The translations under genes were made by a program, and so were the position numbers. From positions 1 through 31,070 of IMG/VR virus record IMGVR_UViG_3300042564_001291: DNA of 31,070 nt; one strand, 5' to 3'. Position 1 is the first letter of the stretch; each line of letters starts with the position of its first letter. This document shows positions 23,916-31,070 of the stretch, piece after piece. The notes below the pieces were generated by a model. It did no database searches and was not told where the DNA came from. It was given only the letters and a program-made list of their open reading frames with translations. This DNA is from a virus.

Positions 23916-23929
23916 CATATTTATAATAA
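23916..23929 (+). promoter_or_regulatory. Recurrent intergenic motif CATATTTATAATAA
   Basis: This is the same core CATATTTATAAT as at 4308 and 29717. It lies only 10 bases before the ATG at 23940. If it is a -10-type element the transcript would be almost leaderless; it could also be an RNA processing signal. Confidence 0.4.
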
Positions 23930-23939
23930 AAAGAAAAAA

Positions 23940-26900
23940 ATGCCTTTAACAAAACAAGATATTACTGATGTAAATGATAAATGTACTAAGATTTGGAGTA
24001 ACATATTAAACTATGGTGGGAATATAGTGTATGTACCAGATGGTACAATATATGCTGATATAGCTAATGGTAATGGAACGTTTACTAATTACGAAATAAC
24101 ACAAACGTGTTGTAAAATATTAGCAAAATCAGTTACTGATAACCCAAACACACCTAGCAATGTTAACCCACAGAATATATACTTTGATTTAGATGAACAA
24201 AAATGTAGATGGTCAGAAAAACCTAAAAATGCATGCTCAACTGAAAACACACCAATTAAAATAGTGTTAAACCCAGTTGGTAATGATGGCGCGTTTTTTA
24301 CATTAACTGAAAACGATACATGTTCTTTAAAAGTTAAATTTAATTATTTATTTAAAATAAAATGTGAAGATTTAGTAAATGTTATAAAATTTGCTGAAGC
24401 GGTAGGTCTTACCTCTAGTTCTGGTGCTGCTTCAATTGCCGCTAGAGATATTTATCAATCAAAATTTGAATTAGAATCAAATTCTTTTGATATAAATAAC
24501 GAATTAGATAATTTAGTACAACAAAACGCTAAATTAAATTATTCTATTGTATGTAATGAATTCCCAACAAACGATGAAGTTCTTCAATCAACACCAGAAA
24601 CAAAAATAAGTGCTTCACAAACTTTACCGTTTACTAACACTGGATTTGGTTCATTAACAAACACAACCGATTTATCGTTAACAAATACTAAAGTAGGTCC
24701 AGTATACAAAACAAAAACTGTTAATTTTTGTTTAACTGAAATTGGCTTAGATAGTTGGAGACAAGTAATTGGTGAAGATAATTATTCAGGTTTTATAAAC
24801 GGTATTGCTGATAGTTACACATGTTTAGATGTGGTGTCTATATATGAGTTAAACAAAACTGCTGTATTAAACAACCAACCAGAATTATTATTTGAATGTA
24901 ACACACCTTTCGGTGAAAAAACTAGAACATTAAATAGAATTGAAGAATTATCTAAACTTAAAATAGAAAACAAAACAAAACAAGACAATGTTGATGTTAA
25001 AATTAAAAATATAACAGATATAAAAGACACAAACGTTTGCTCAACGTTATTAGGTCAATTTGAAAATTTAAGCGCAACAGTAACCTTAGACTTAGTAAAT
25101 GATAACGGTACAACAACTCAAATCAATTCAGAAACTCTTTTTAATCGAATAGGTAACTTATATAATTATTTAAGTGAAAATACAGATAACAGTGGGTTTC
25201 TTGTATGTGGTGAAGCGTCAGAAACAGAAACATGGGCATCTGGGTGTACTGGTTTAATTTATCCAGAATTTACAAATGGTGTTTTAACCGTTGACCCAGA
25301 ATCAGACAATATAAATGTGTCTATTTGTCAAATAGTTAAAGACATATTATATAGTGAATTATACAATAACTCAGGGTTAGTCTCAACATCTGATTTCAAT
25401 CAATCATTATCACCAAATGCGTTTAATTCAAATTGGTTAACATATGAAACAACAATTGATGACCAAGCTATAATAACTGGTATCACAAATAATCAAATAA
25501 AATTAAATGTGATAATCAACAGTTCATGTGGTAATTTTTGTTTATTGGTTGACCAAATTAATATGACAAAAGTTTGTGAAGACGCTAATAGAACAAATAT
25601 ATTTATTAGCCAATCACCAGGGTTTAATTTAACTAGAGTTATCGATAATAAAAAATCTTGGCTTCAAGCTGACTCATATACCGAAAGAGATTTCCACATT
25701 GGAAATTATAACGATGCTAATCAAATTCGTCAAACAGAATACACTGTTGATGAAGAAAGGTTAATATTAAACACTAAAGAAATAGATTTAACCATGAATA
25801 TGGCGTCAGCTATTGAAAATGATGTTTGGTGTTATTTGGTTGATAACCCTAATTTATTAACAGGTCAAACATGTAGTTCAAACACAAGTTTAACACCAAC
25901 AGATATTTATGGTAACCCAATCATTTTACCTACTGCGCAAACATTAACAGATGTGTCGGTGATTATAGGGGATGCTACAAACTATTTAGATAGTTGTATT
26001 GCGGCGACTTATCCAAAAATAGATATATGTTATCCAGAGATAGAAAACCAAGTATGTGGTGATACTTTAAAAATTTTATTAGATAATGGTAATAAAAGTC
26101 TTTGGGTTACATGTCAGGATGGGCAATTAGGTTTTTATTATATAAGCGCAAATACAAACACACAAAACACTATTTTTAATATAACACAATCTACCTTAGA
26201 CCCAATAAGTTTAAAAATAGATTTATTTAAATTGCGTGTTAGTGATGATGGTGGTGTATTTTATTCTGAAGATTGTTTAAGTGATATTTTAGTTAATTTT
26301 GTATTTAATGGTTCTAGTTTAGGTGCTTTAACTTCTTATATAGAAGTTATAAATGATTTTATCGTTCTAACTAAATCAGACCATCCGTTATATGAAGCTT
26401 TTTGGAACTCAGATGGTACGTGTAATTTTTGTAATAATACATGTGGTGATAAAAGGATTGATTTCTCTGGATTTATGTCAACAAATATATCTGAAATTAA
26501 AACGTTAGAATCATTTGATGATTTAATGACATCAGAATTAATTGATGTTAAAAATAGAAAAACACTTTCTAGCTACCCATCGCTTAGAGCAGTATATGAT
26601 AGGTATATGGATGCTACAGAATATGGTTTAACAAATAGTAATGAATTTGATTACTATAAGATGGACCAATTTACTAGTCTTGTAAAAACATATTGGGATG
26701 ATTTGATTGAACAAGTTGTTCCATCAACAACTATTTGGGGTAATGTTAAAGTTTATACAAACACCCTATTCGACCAACAAAAATTCAAGTATAGAAGTTA
26801 TACTACATTGTTATGTAACAGCCCTTTAAACTTTACAACATTACCAAGTCCGATAAATGGTTCTGACGGTGAATGTAAAGATATTGAAATAATAGTTCAA

Positions 26901-27611
26901 AATGTACAAACAACGTCAGGTGTTACGTCTTACACGTCAAATAAACAAACGTTTAATAGTGTTTGTATATCACAAATGAATTGGGGTTCTGAGTTTGTTG
27001 GTAATGTTGATATAAGAGATGGTAGTAATAATTATATTAATAACGATACTTTTTGTAATACCTGTGATAAAAATATTAGGTGGTATAACATGGTTGATAG
27101 ACCAGAATTTATAATGGAAGCTTTAGTGTGTTACCCTATTGGTACAACAGCAGTTACGTTTTCAATCAGTGCTTTAACAGTAAATGATACATCCTTCGTA
27201 ACTACACCTTTAAGTTCAACAACAATAACGCCTAATAATGTTAATTTTGTCAGAGCTGAAAATAACATCATATCTGGTTGTACTAGCGGTGGTATAACTG
27301 GTTGGACATACACTAATTTTGTTGATTTCTTAAACGACACTTTTACTAATTTAGATTTAACTGAATATAAAGCAATAATTTCCTTAAAAGAAAAACAAGG
27401 TGTGGGTAATGAGTGTAGTATGAATGGTTTTTATATAAGTTATCCTAAAAATGATACTTTTTCAATTGTAATTCAGAGTGATAGTGATGTTAGTACAATA
27501 TGTAATTATACAAATATAGGTCTTTTTCTTATAAAAGGTAATAAAAATTATTATTGTAGCACTGCCGACAATATAGGTTATGACTGTTTAAAAAATATCG
27601 TAAATGAATAA
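23940..27611 (+). CDS. Very large cysteine-rich virion-operon protein (1223 aa)
   Basis: I do not recognise this protein. It is exceptionally rich in cysteine (about 40) for a phage structural protein, with knuckle-like arrangements C828-x2-C831-x3-C835 and C1039-x2-C1042. Residues about 325-365 (TLNRIEELSKLKIENKTKQD) look like a coiled coil. The rest is mixed beta with many N, T, S and Y. The N-terminus (MPLTKQDITDVNDKCTKIWS) shows no signal peptide. It sits between the gpI-like gene and a minimal nucleotidyltransferase gene that overlaps its last eight bases. Size and position suggest a long peripheral baseplate or fibre-network protein. Cysteines may bind zinc or form disulphides once outside the cell; neither is shown by the sequence alone. 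Confidence 0.8.
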   Translation: MPLTKQDITDVNDKCTKIWSNILNYGGNIVYVPDGTIYADIANGNGTFTNYEITQTCCKILAKSVTDNPNTPSNVNPQNIYFDLDEQKCRWSEKPKNACSTENTPIKIVLNPVGNDGAFFTLTENDTCSLKVKFNYLFKIKCEDLVNVIKFAEAVGLTSSSGAASIAARDIYQSKFELESNSFDINNELDNLVQQNAKLNYSIVCNEFPTNDEVLQSTPETKISASQTLPFTNTGFGSLTNTTDLSLTNTKVGPVYKTKTVNFCLTEIGLDSWRQVIGEDNYSGFINGIADSYTCLDVVSIYELNKTAVLNNQPELLFECNTPFGEKTRTLNRIEELSKLKIENKTKQDNVDVKIKNITDIKDTNVCSTLLGQFENLSATVTLDLVNDNGTTTQINSETLFNRIGNLYNYLSENTDNSGFLVCGEASETETWASGCTGLIYPEFTNGVLTVDPESDNINVSICQIVKDILYSELYNNSGLVSTSDFNQSLSPNAFNSNWLTYETTIDDQAIITGITNNQIKLNVIINSSCGNFCLLVDQINMTKVCEDANRTNIFISQSPGFNLTRVIDNKKSWLQADSYTERDFHIGNYNDANQIRQTEYTVDEERLILNTKEIDLTMNMASAIENDVWCYLVDNPNLLTGQTCSSNTSLTPTDIYGNPIILPTAQTLTDVSVIIGDATNYLDSCIAATYPKIDICYPEIENQVCGDTLKILLDNGNKSLWVTCQDGQLGFYYISANTNTQNTIFNITQSTLDPISLKIDLFKLRVSDDGGVFYSEDCLSDILVNFVFNGSSLGALTSYIEVINDFIVLTKSDHPLYEAFWNSDGTCNFCNNTCGDKRIDFSGFMSTNISEIKTLESFDDLMTSELIDVKNRKTLSSYPSLRAVYDRYMDATEYGLTNSNEFDYYKMDQFTSLVKTYWDDLIEQVVPSTTIWGNVKVYTNTLFDQQKFKYRSYTTLLCNSPLNFTTLPSPINGSDGECKDIEIIVQNVQTTSGVTSYTSNKQTFNSVCISQMNWGSEFVGNVDIRDGSNNYINNDTFCNTCDKNIRWYNMVDRPEFIMEALVCYPIGTTAVTFSISALTVNDTSFVTTPLSSTTITPNNVNFVRAENNIISGCTSGGITGWTYTNFVDFLNDTFTNLDLTEYKAIISLKEKQGVGNECSMNGFYISYPKNDTFSIVIQSDSDVSTICNYTNIGLFLIKGNKNYYCSTADNIGYDCLKNIVNE

Positions 27612-27912
27612 AACAATAATAAAAGGTAGAGAAAGGTTAAATAGAGGTAAACTTAATAGTTTTGCTGAATTACCTATTGATAAACAAGAAATTTTTAAAA
27701 AAATAAAAGAAAGTTTAAAAAAATATTTAACTACTGAAGTTTTTGTTTTTGGTAGTTATAATCATGGTTATTGGGATGAAGAATCTGATTATGACGTTAT
27801 TGTATTTAATGAAATACACACCGACATTAGAGATAAAATTAGAGAAGAAGTTGGTGTTAAAGTGGATGTAATGTTTGGTAAAAATAACATAGGATATATT
27901 CCAATACCATAA
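27604..27912 (+). CDS. Stand-alone minimal nucleotidyltransferase (MNT/MntA-like)
   Basis: This 102-residue protein has the minimal nucleotidyltransferase fold of the DNA polymerase beta superfamily. The signature is VFVFGS (46-51), ten residues, then D62-Y-D64 (SDYDVIVF), which is exactly GSX10DXD. A third acidic residue follows at D88 (VKVDVMFG), completing the metal triad. Known members are MntA antitoxins, which AMPylate the HEPN toxin HepT, and small KNTase-like enzymes. Residues 1-40 are a basic helix region (IIKGRERLNRGK, DKQEIFKKIKESLKK). No HEPN gene is adjacent: both neighbours are large or unknown virion-operon genes. It overlaps the upstream gene by eight bases and so is made with the tail proteins. 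The substrate is unknown; a counter-defence role or modification of a tail protein are possibilities. Confidence 0.8.
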   Translation: MNKTIIKGRERLNRGKLNSFAELPIDKQEIFKKIKESLKKYLTTEVFVFGSYNHGYWDEESDYDVIVFNEIHTDIRDKIREEVGVKVDVMFGKNNIGYIPIP

Positions 27913-27921
27913 TATTTATTA
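27908..27921 (+). promoter_or_regulatory. Variant of the recurrent intergenic A/T motif
   Basis: CATAATATTTATTA ends two bases before the ATG at 27924. It contains the same ATATTTAT core as the motifs at 4309, 9005, 23917 and 29718. Being this close to the start it would imply leaderless translation or an RNA-level role. Confidence 0.3.
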
Positions 27922-27923
27922 GT

Positions 27924-28166
27924 ATGATACAATTAATACAAAACATACAAGGTAATTTTATAACCGAAATAAAGGGTGAGATAACTTATGCAAAAAGTAT
28001 TGAAGCTGATATACAAAGAGAAGATTATATAAATATATACGCTTTTACCGCTTTTTTACAAAATTTATCACAAACACCAATCACTAATAGATTAGCTAAA
28101 CCGTTTACGTTTGGTTACACTCCACCAATTGGTATAACAGAACAAAACATAGACATCAATTATTAA
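27924..28166 (+). CDS. Unidentified small protein (80 aa)
   Basis: I do not recognise this protein. It begins with alternating hydrophobic residues (MIQLIQNIQGNFITEIKGEI) and a helix-like segment (TYAKSIEADIQREDYINIYA). The C-terminal third, with the segment RLAKPFTFGYTPPIGITEQN, looks extended. No signal peptide, membrane helix or catalytic motif is apparent. It lies between the nucleotidyltransferase and the fibre-like gene, with 11 and 5 bases of spacing, and follows the same codon preference. It could be a small connector in the fibre region, or a partner of the neighbouring nucleotidyltransferase; the sequence does not decide. Confidence 0.65.
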   Translation: MIQLIQNIQGNFITEIKGEITYAKSIEADIQREDYINIYAFTAFLQNLSQTPITNRLAKPFTFGYTPPIGITEQNIDINY

Positions 28167-28171
28167 TTAAA

Positions 28172-29701
28172 ATGAGATATCAAGAAAGAATATACCCACA
28201 AACAAATGTAAGTGCTTTGAGAAACAAAGATATAACCATATTTAATATGAGTTCAGATATCTGTGTTTTCAATGCACCATCATATTATATTAGTGGTGCA
28301 ACAACCTTAGATTGTACTGTATTAAGCGCAACATCTGTTAGTGGATACTCTCATATAATTTCAGGTGAAACTCAAAACATACCATTAAAAATTACTTTTA
28401 CCTCAAATACTGAAAGCTTTACAATTAACAACGCAATTTTTAATTATAAATTATATAAATTTGAAGAAAATAATAATAGTTTTACTGCAATACCTAGTTA
28501 TTCGTCAAACAATATATATTATTCTTCATTAACCGCTAGTGCGACAACACAATTAATTCCATCATCTGGATTAACACTAGATGCTGAATATATGATAAAA
28601 GGGTTCTATAGTTTTTCAGCATGTACTGATTACATGGGTAAATTAGGTTATACAATAGATACATCTAAATATGTTGGTGGTTCAGAATACGGTATCTATA
28701 ATAAAAATTTTGATTATTATTTTGCTGTTATTGAAGCTGCTGCTACACCACAATTCAGTTATAACGCTAGTAATAGTGTGGCCAACAGTTCTTTACAACA
28801 ATCTTACTTACCAATAAATTATTATACAATTTATCCTGACATTGACCAATTAAATATTAATTTTGATGAAGAAGAATTTGAAGATGGTAACGAATTAATA
28901 CCAGAACAAAATAACACAATGATAGGGATACCTGCTCAAATAGACACACCTTTTATATTAACTTTAAATGGGTTAGTTCTAGCACCAAATGCTGATTATA
29001 CTTATTCTGGTAATAGTATTGTCTATTTAAATGCACCTTTGGACCCTGAAGATGTTGTGACTATAATATATACTTCATCTTCACCAAACACGTTAAAAAA
29101 TGACATTATTGAAATAAACAGTGTGATACCTAGTGGAGCAACAAATGGACAAGGGGATTATTTAGTATACTACAACACCACTACCAACAGATACGAATTA
29201 TTTACATCGGCTAAACCAATAGATTTTAGCAAAGTTTTACTTATGATTAATGGTGTTATGTTGGCGAATGGGATTGATTTTTACCAATCAACATCAAACC
29301 CTAGAAGAATAATACTTAATGGTGATGTTGTTTTAAATGACATCATAACTATATCTTATTTTCCAGATGGTGTTGTTGGTGATATAATAACTGAAAGCCC
29401 ATCAGCTTCATGGTCAGTCACACCAACACCAAATAAAGTTAACGGATATTTTACATTACAATTATCTACAGATGTTGATTTTAAAAATATTGTTTATTCG
29501 TCAATAACTGACTATTACGTTGGTTCACCTTTTTATAGTGTTGATTTCCCAGTTTCTGGTTACACTTATGGTGATAGGTTATTTTATAGAGTTAAAAATG
29601 ATAAAAATTATGAGACTATTTGTGGCAACTTCATCAATAGTTATTCATATAGTGATATAATACCAATAACAATTGCAACGAATTCGATAAATTCATATTA
29701 A
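28172..29701 (+). CDS. Fibre-like structural protein with duplicated beta module
   Basis: This 509-residue protein looks like a tail-fibre or baseplate-peripheral protein. Residues about 258-305 (DTPFILTLNGLVLAPNADYT...) and 351-398 (DFSKVLLMINGVMLANGIDF...) are two copies of the beta module widespread in phage fibres, with the pattern xxLxxNGxxLxxxxDYxxxxxxIxLNxxLxxxDxIxIxYxx. The N-terminal half is rich in S, T, Y and N with a SprB-like feel but lacks clear repeats. An acidic insert (NFDEEEFEDGNE, about 230-241) separates halves. The C-terminus (SVTPTPNKVNGYFTLQLSTD, about 413-432) resembles a fibronectin-type domain. No signal peptide. Its start follows attaattaaaATG, and its neighbours are an 80-residue unknown and another fibre-like gene. 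Confidence 0.78.
   Translation: MRYQERIYPQTNVSALRNKDITIFNMSSDICVFNAPSYYISGATTLDCTVLSATSVSGYSHIISGETQNIPLKITFTSNTESFTINNAIFNYKLYKFEENNNSFTAIPSYSSNNIYYSSLTASATTQLIPSSGLTLDAEYMIKGFYSFSACTDYMGKLGYTIDTSKYVGGSEYGIYNKNFDYYFAVIEAAATPQFSYNASNSVANSSLQQSYLPINYYTIYPDIDQLNINFDEEEFEDGNELIPEQNNTMIGIPAQIDTPFILTLNGLVLAPNADYTYSGNSIVYLNAPLDPEDVVTIIYTSSSPNTLKNDIIEINSVIPSGATNGQGDYLVYYNTTTNRYELFTSAKPIDFSKVLLMINGVMLANGIDFYQSTSNPRRIILNGDVVLNDIITISYFPDGVVGDIITESPSASWSVTPTPNKVNGYFTLQLSTDVDFKNIVYSSITDYYVGSPFYSVDFPVSGYTYGDRLFYRVKNDKNYETICGNFINSYSYSDIIPITIATNSINSY
28943..29365 (+). repeat. Two copies of a fibre beta module within one gene
   Basis: Protein-level duplication: residues about 258-305 and 351-398 both read [FV]xLxxNGxxLxxxxDxYxxxxxxIxLNxxxxxxDxxTIxYxxx. 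They are separated by a 45-residue linker. The DNA copies are diverged, so this is an old duplication. Confidence 0.6.
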
Positions 29702-29716
29702 TATTCTTTACAATTG

Positions 29717-29730
29717 CATATTTATAATTA
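29717..29730 (+). promoter_or_regulatory. Recurrent intergenic motif CATATTTATAATTA before partial fibre gene
   Basis: CATATTTATAATTA is identical to 4308-4321. It lies 28 bases before the ATG at 29759, in a 57-base gap. This spacing would suit a promoter -10 element with a short leader (aaaataaagataaaag...). Confidence 0.45.
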
Positions 29731-29758
29731 AAATAAAGATAAAAGACAAAACAAAATT

Positions 29759-31070
29759 ATGAGTTATATAATACAAAGTACTAGCCCGTTTGTTAGCATT
29801 AAATTAACACAAAAAGGTAGAGAACAATTAGCACAAGGTAAATTAAATTTTACATATTGGGCTGTTGGTGATTCTGAATTAAATTATGTTAGGGAAGCTA
29901 ACGTAGACGCAAACCCAACAGATGTTTCATTATCTGCAACAAGTGTTGTTATGAGACCAGTAGATAGAGAACCTAACCTTAAATATTTTGTTAAACCTAG
30001 CAATGCGTCTAGTCCTTTAAACACTATAGACGCAAGTGTTTTAAATGTTATTAAAGCACAAGTAAACAATGCTGCAACAGAAAGAGGGTTTTTCTCTAAT
30101 TCTAGTGGTACATATACAACTTTAACTGGTAGTACTTATACACCATTCACAACCACTGTGTCAAATAATGTATTAACTGGTGGCACTGTATTAAACATAA
30201 CAATACCAACTGGAAGCACAATTAACGTTGGTGATTTAATTTTGTTAAAATCGTCTAATACTAGTGCTGGTAACATAACAGTTAACGCGAACACAAAACC
30301 ACTACCTAATTTATGGTATAAGGTTCAATCAGTAGGTACGAATACTTTAACTTTAGATAGAAACTTACCTAATTTTTCTTCACAAACAACCACTAATCAA
30401 GTTATTGTTTATAGAGGTGGTGAGGTTTATAATACAATAGCAACTGGTAATACAACAGCTTATTGGGATACTGGTACTTTATCTTTTGATTCAGCTAACA
30501 ATGTAACATGTTCAGATGTTCCCGTTTGGAATATGAATAATGTTTGGTGTGAAAATATAGCTGGTATCACTGGTTTAACATCTACAAATTTATATGAAGA
30601 TTACACTAAATTTGGTTCTTATAATTTCTTAGGACAAAAACAACCATATTTTGAAATTGATTGTGAATCTGATAGCACAACAGGTCCAGCAACATGTGAT
30701 GGTGTTGGCTTAAGTTATTTAGACGATGTAAGCAAATCTATATCAATAGTTCATTATACAAATAACACAATTTCTAATTTATATGGTGAATATTTTTACA
30801 CCGATTTAACGTCAGGTAAATATTTAAACATTACATTACCTGACTTGATGTATCATAGAACAACAGGTGCCACTGCTAGTGGTACTAGTATGGGTATGAA
30901 TTTTATAGGGTCTGGTAGTACTAAATACATAACAAATACTGATATTGAATATATTGATTTAATAGAAGACCCAACAAAAATAAACACTGGGTTAACAGCT
31001 AATGTTGTTGGTAAAGTATTCCCACAACTAAAAACAGTTGTGTTTACTGATGATGAAATTGTTTCAGCTA
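29759..31070 (+). CDS. Fibre/collar-like structural protein, 3' end outside window
   Basis: An open frame of 437 codons starts at ATG 29759 and runs off the right edge without a stop, so it is partial at its C-terminus. The N-terminus (SPFVSIKLTQKGREQLAQGK then LNFTYWAVGDSELNY) recalls the first domain of tail-collar and fibre proteins (LTxxGxxxLAxxxxxxxLNxTxxAVGDG). The body is rich in S, T and N, with beta-strand stretches and a GGTVLNITIPTGSTINVGDL segment near 140-159. It follows the CATATTTATAATTA motif and an A-rich leader. It is probably a fibre or a baseplate peripheral protein acting in host recognition; the assignment rests on weak motif similarity and position. Confidence 0.75.
   Translation, partial: MSYIIQSTSPFVSIKLTQKGREQLAQGKLNFTYWAVGDSELNYVREANVDANPTDVSLSATSVVMRPVDREPNLKYFVKPSNASSPLNTIDASVLNVIKAQVNNAATERGFFSNSSGTYTTLTGSTYTPFTTTVSNNVLTGGTVLNITIPTGSTINVGDLILLKSSNTSAGNITVNANTKPLPNLWYKVQSVGTNTLTLDRNLPNFSSQTTTNQVIVYRGGEVYNTIATGNTTAYWDTGTLSFDSANNVTCSDVPVWNMNNVWCENIAGITGLTSTNLYEDYTKFGSYNFLGQKQPYFEIDCESDSTTGPATCDGVGLSYLDDVSKSISIVHYTNNTISNLYGEYFYTDLTSGKYLNITLPDLMYHRTTGATASGTSMGMNFIGSGSTKYITNTDIEYIDLIEDPTKINTGLTANVVGKVFPQLKTVVFTDDEIVSA

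Noticed and set aside
1-31070. tRNA genes, CRISPR arrays, insertion sequences, integrase or attachment sites
   Set aside because: No cloverleaf-like region, regularly spaced repeats, transposase or integrase motif, or direct repeats of att type were seen on reading both strands by eye.

Overview
The window is a contiguous piece of a large, strongly AT-rich, tailed (T4-like, contractile-tailed) phage genome. Every gene I accept is on the + strand and the genes are tightly packed. Several independent signs point to a host in Bacteroidota, probably Flavobacteriia. The two clear promoters have the Bacteroidota form TTG-N20-TAnnTTTG. Start codons are preceded by A/T-rich leaders such as TTTAAAA rather than GGAGG Shine-Dalgarno sequences. 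The phage single-strand binding protein ends in a DDDLPF-like tip. A giant tail protein carries repeats resembling the SprB gliding-adhesin repeat.

Region 1 (1-8968) is the DNA replication, recombination and nucleotide module. An unidentified small protein ends at a strong terminator and is followed by two tandem promoters. Then come a gp32-type ssDNA-binding protein, a UvsX/RecA recombinase, a FEN-family 5' nuclease (RNase H type) starting at GTG, an unidentified protein built of two copies of one domain, a gp41/DnaB replicative helicase, and ribonucleotide reductase beta (NrdB) and alpha (NrdA). Catalytic residues are visible in all of the recognised enzymes. The module closes with a strong rho-independent terminator at 8940-8968. 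Together these genes coat and exchange single strands, remove primers, unwind the fork and supply dNTPs.

Region 2 (8969-31070) is a virion (baseplate and fibre) module. It opens with gp25-like and gp6-like (baseplate J) wedge proteins. These are followed by a small membrane protein with an acidic tail, and a 1488-residue protein with an internal hydrophobic segment and C-terminal SprB-like repeats. Next come four unrecognised proteins in overlapping or near-overlapping frames, a 1105-residue protein with a gpI-like tail domain and cysteine clusters, and a 1223-residue cysteine-rich protein. A tiny stand-alone nucleotidyltransferase with the GSX10DXD signature of MntA antitoxins overlaps the end of that gene. 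After it lie an 80-residue unknown, a fibre-like protein with a duplicated beta module, and a fibre or collar-like gene running off the right edge (29759 onward).

The most unusual points are the minimal nucleotidyltransferase inside a baseplate operon with no HEPN partner, the SprB-like repeats and the membrane segment in the giant baseplate-region protein, and a recurring intergenic A/T motif (core ATATTTAT, often CATATTTATAAT) before genes that could be a phage-specific promoter or processing signal. No tRNA, CRISPR array, insertion sequence or integrase was found, and no gap without a gene exceeds about 240 bases.
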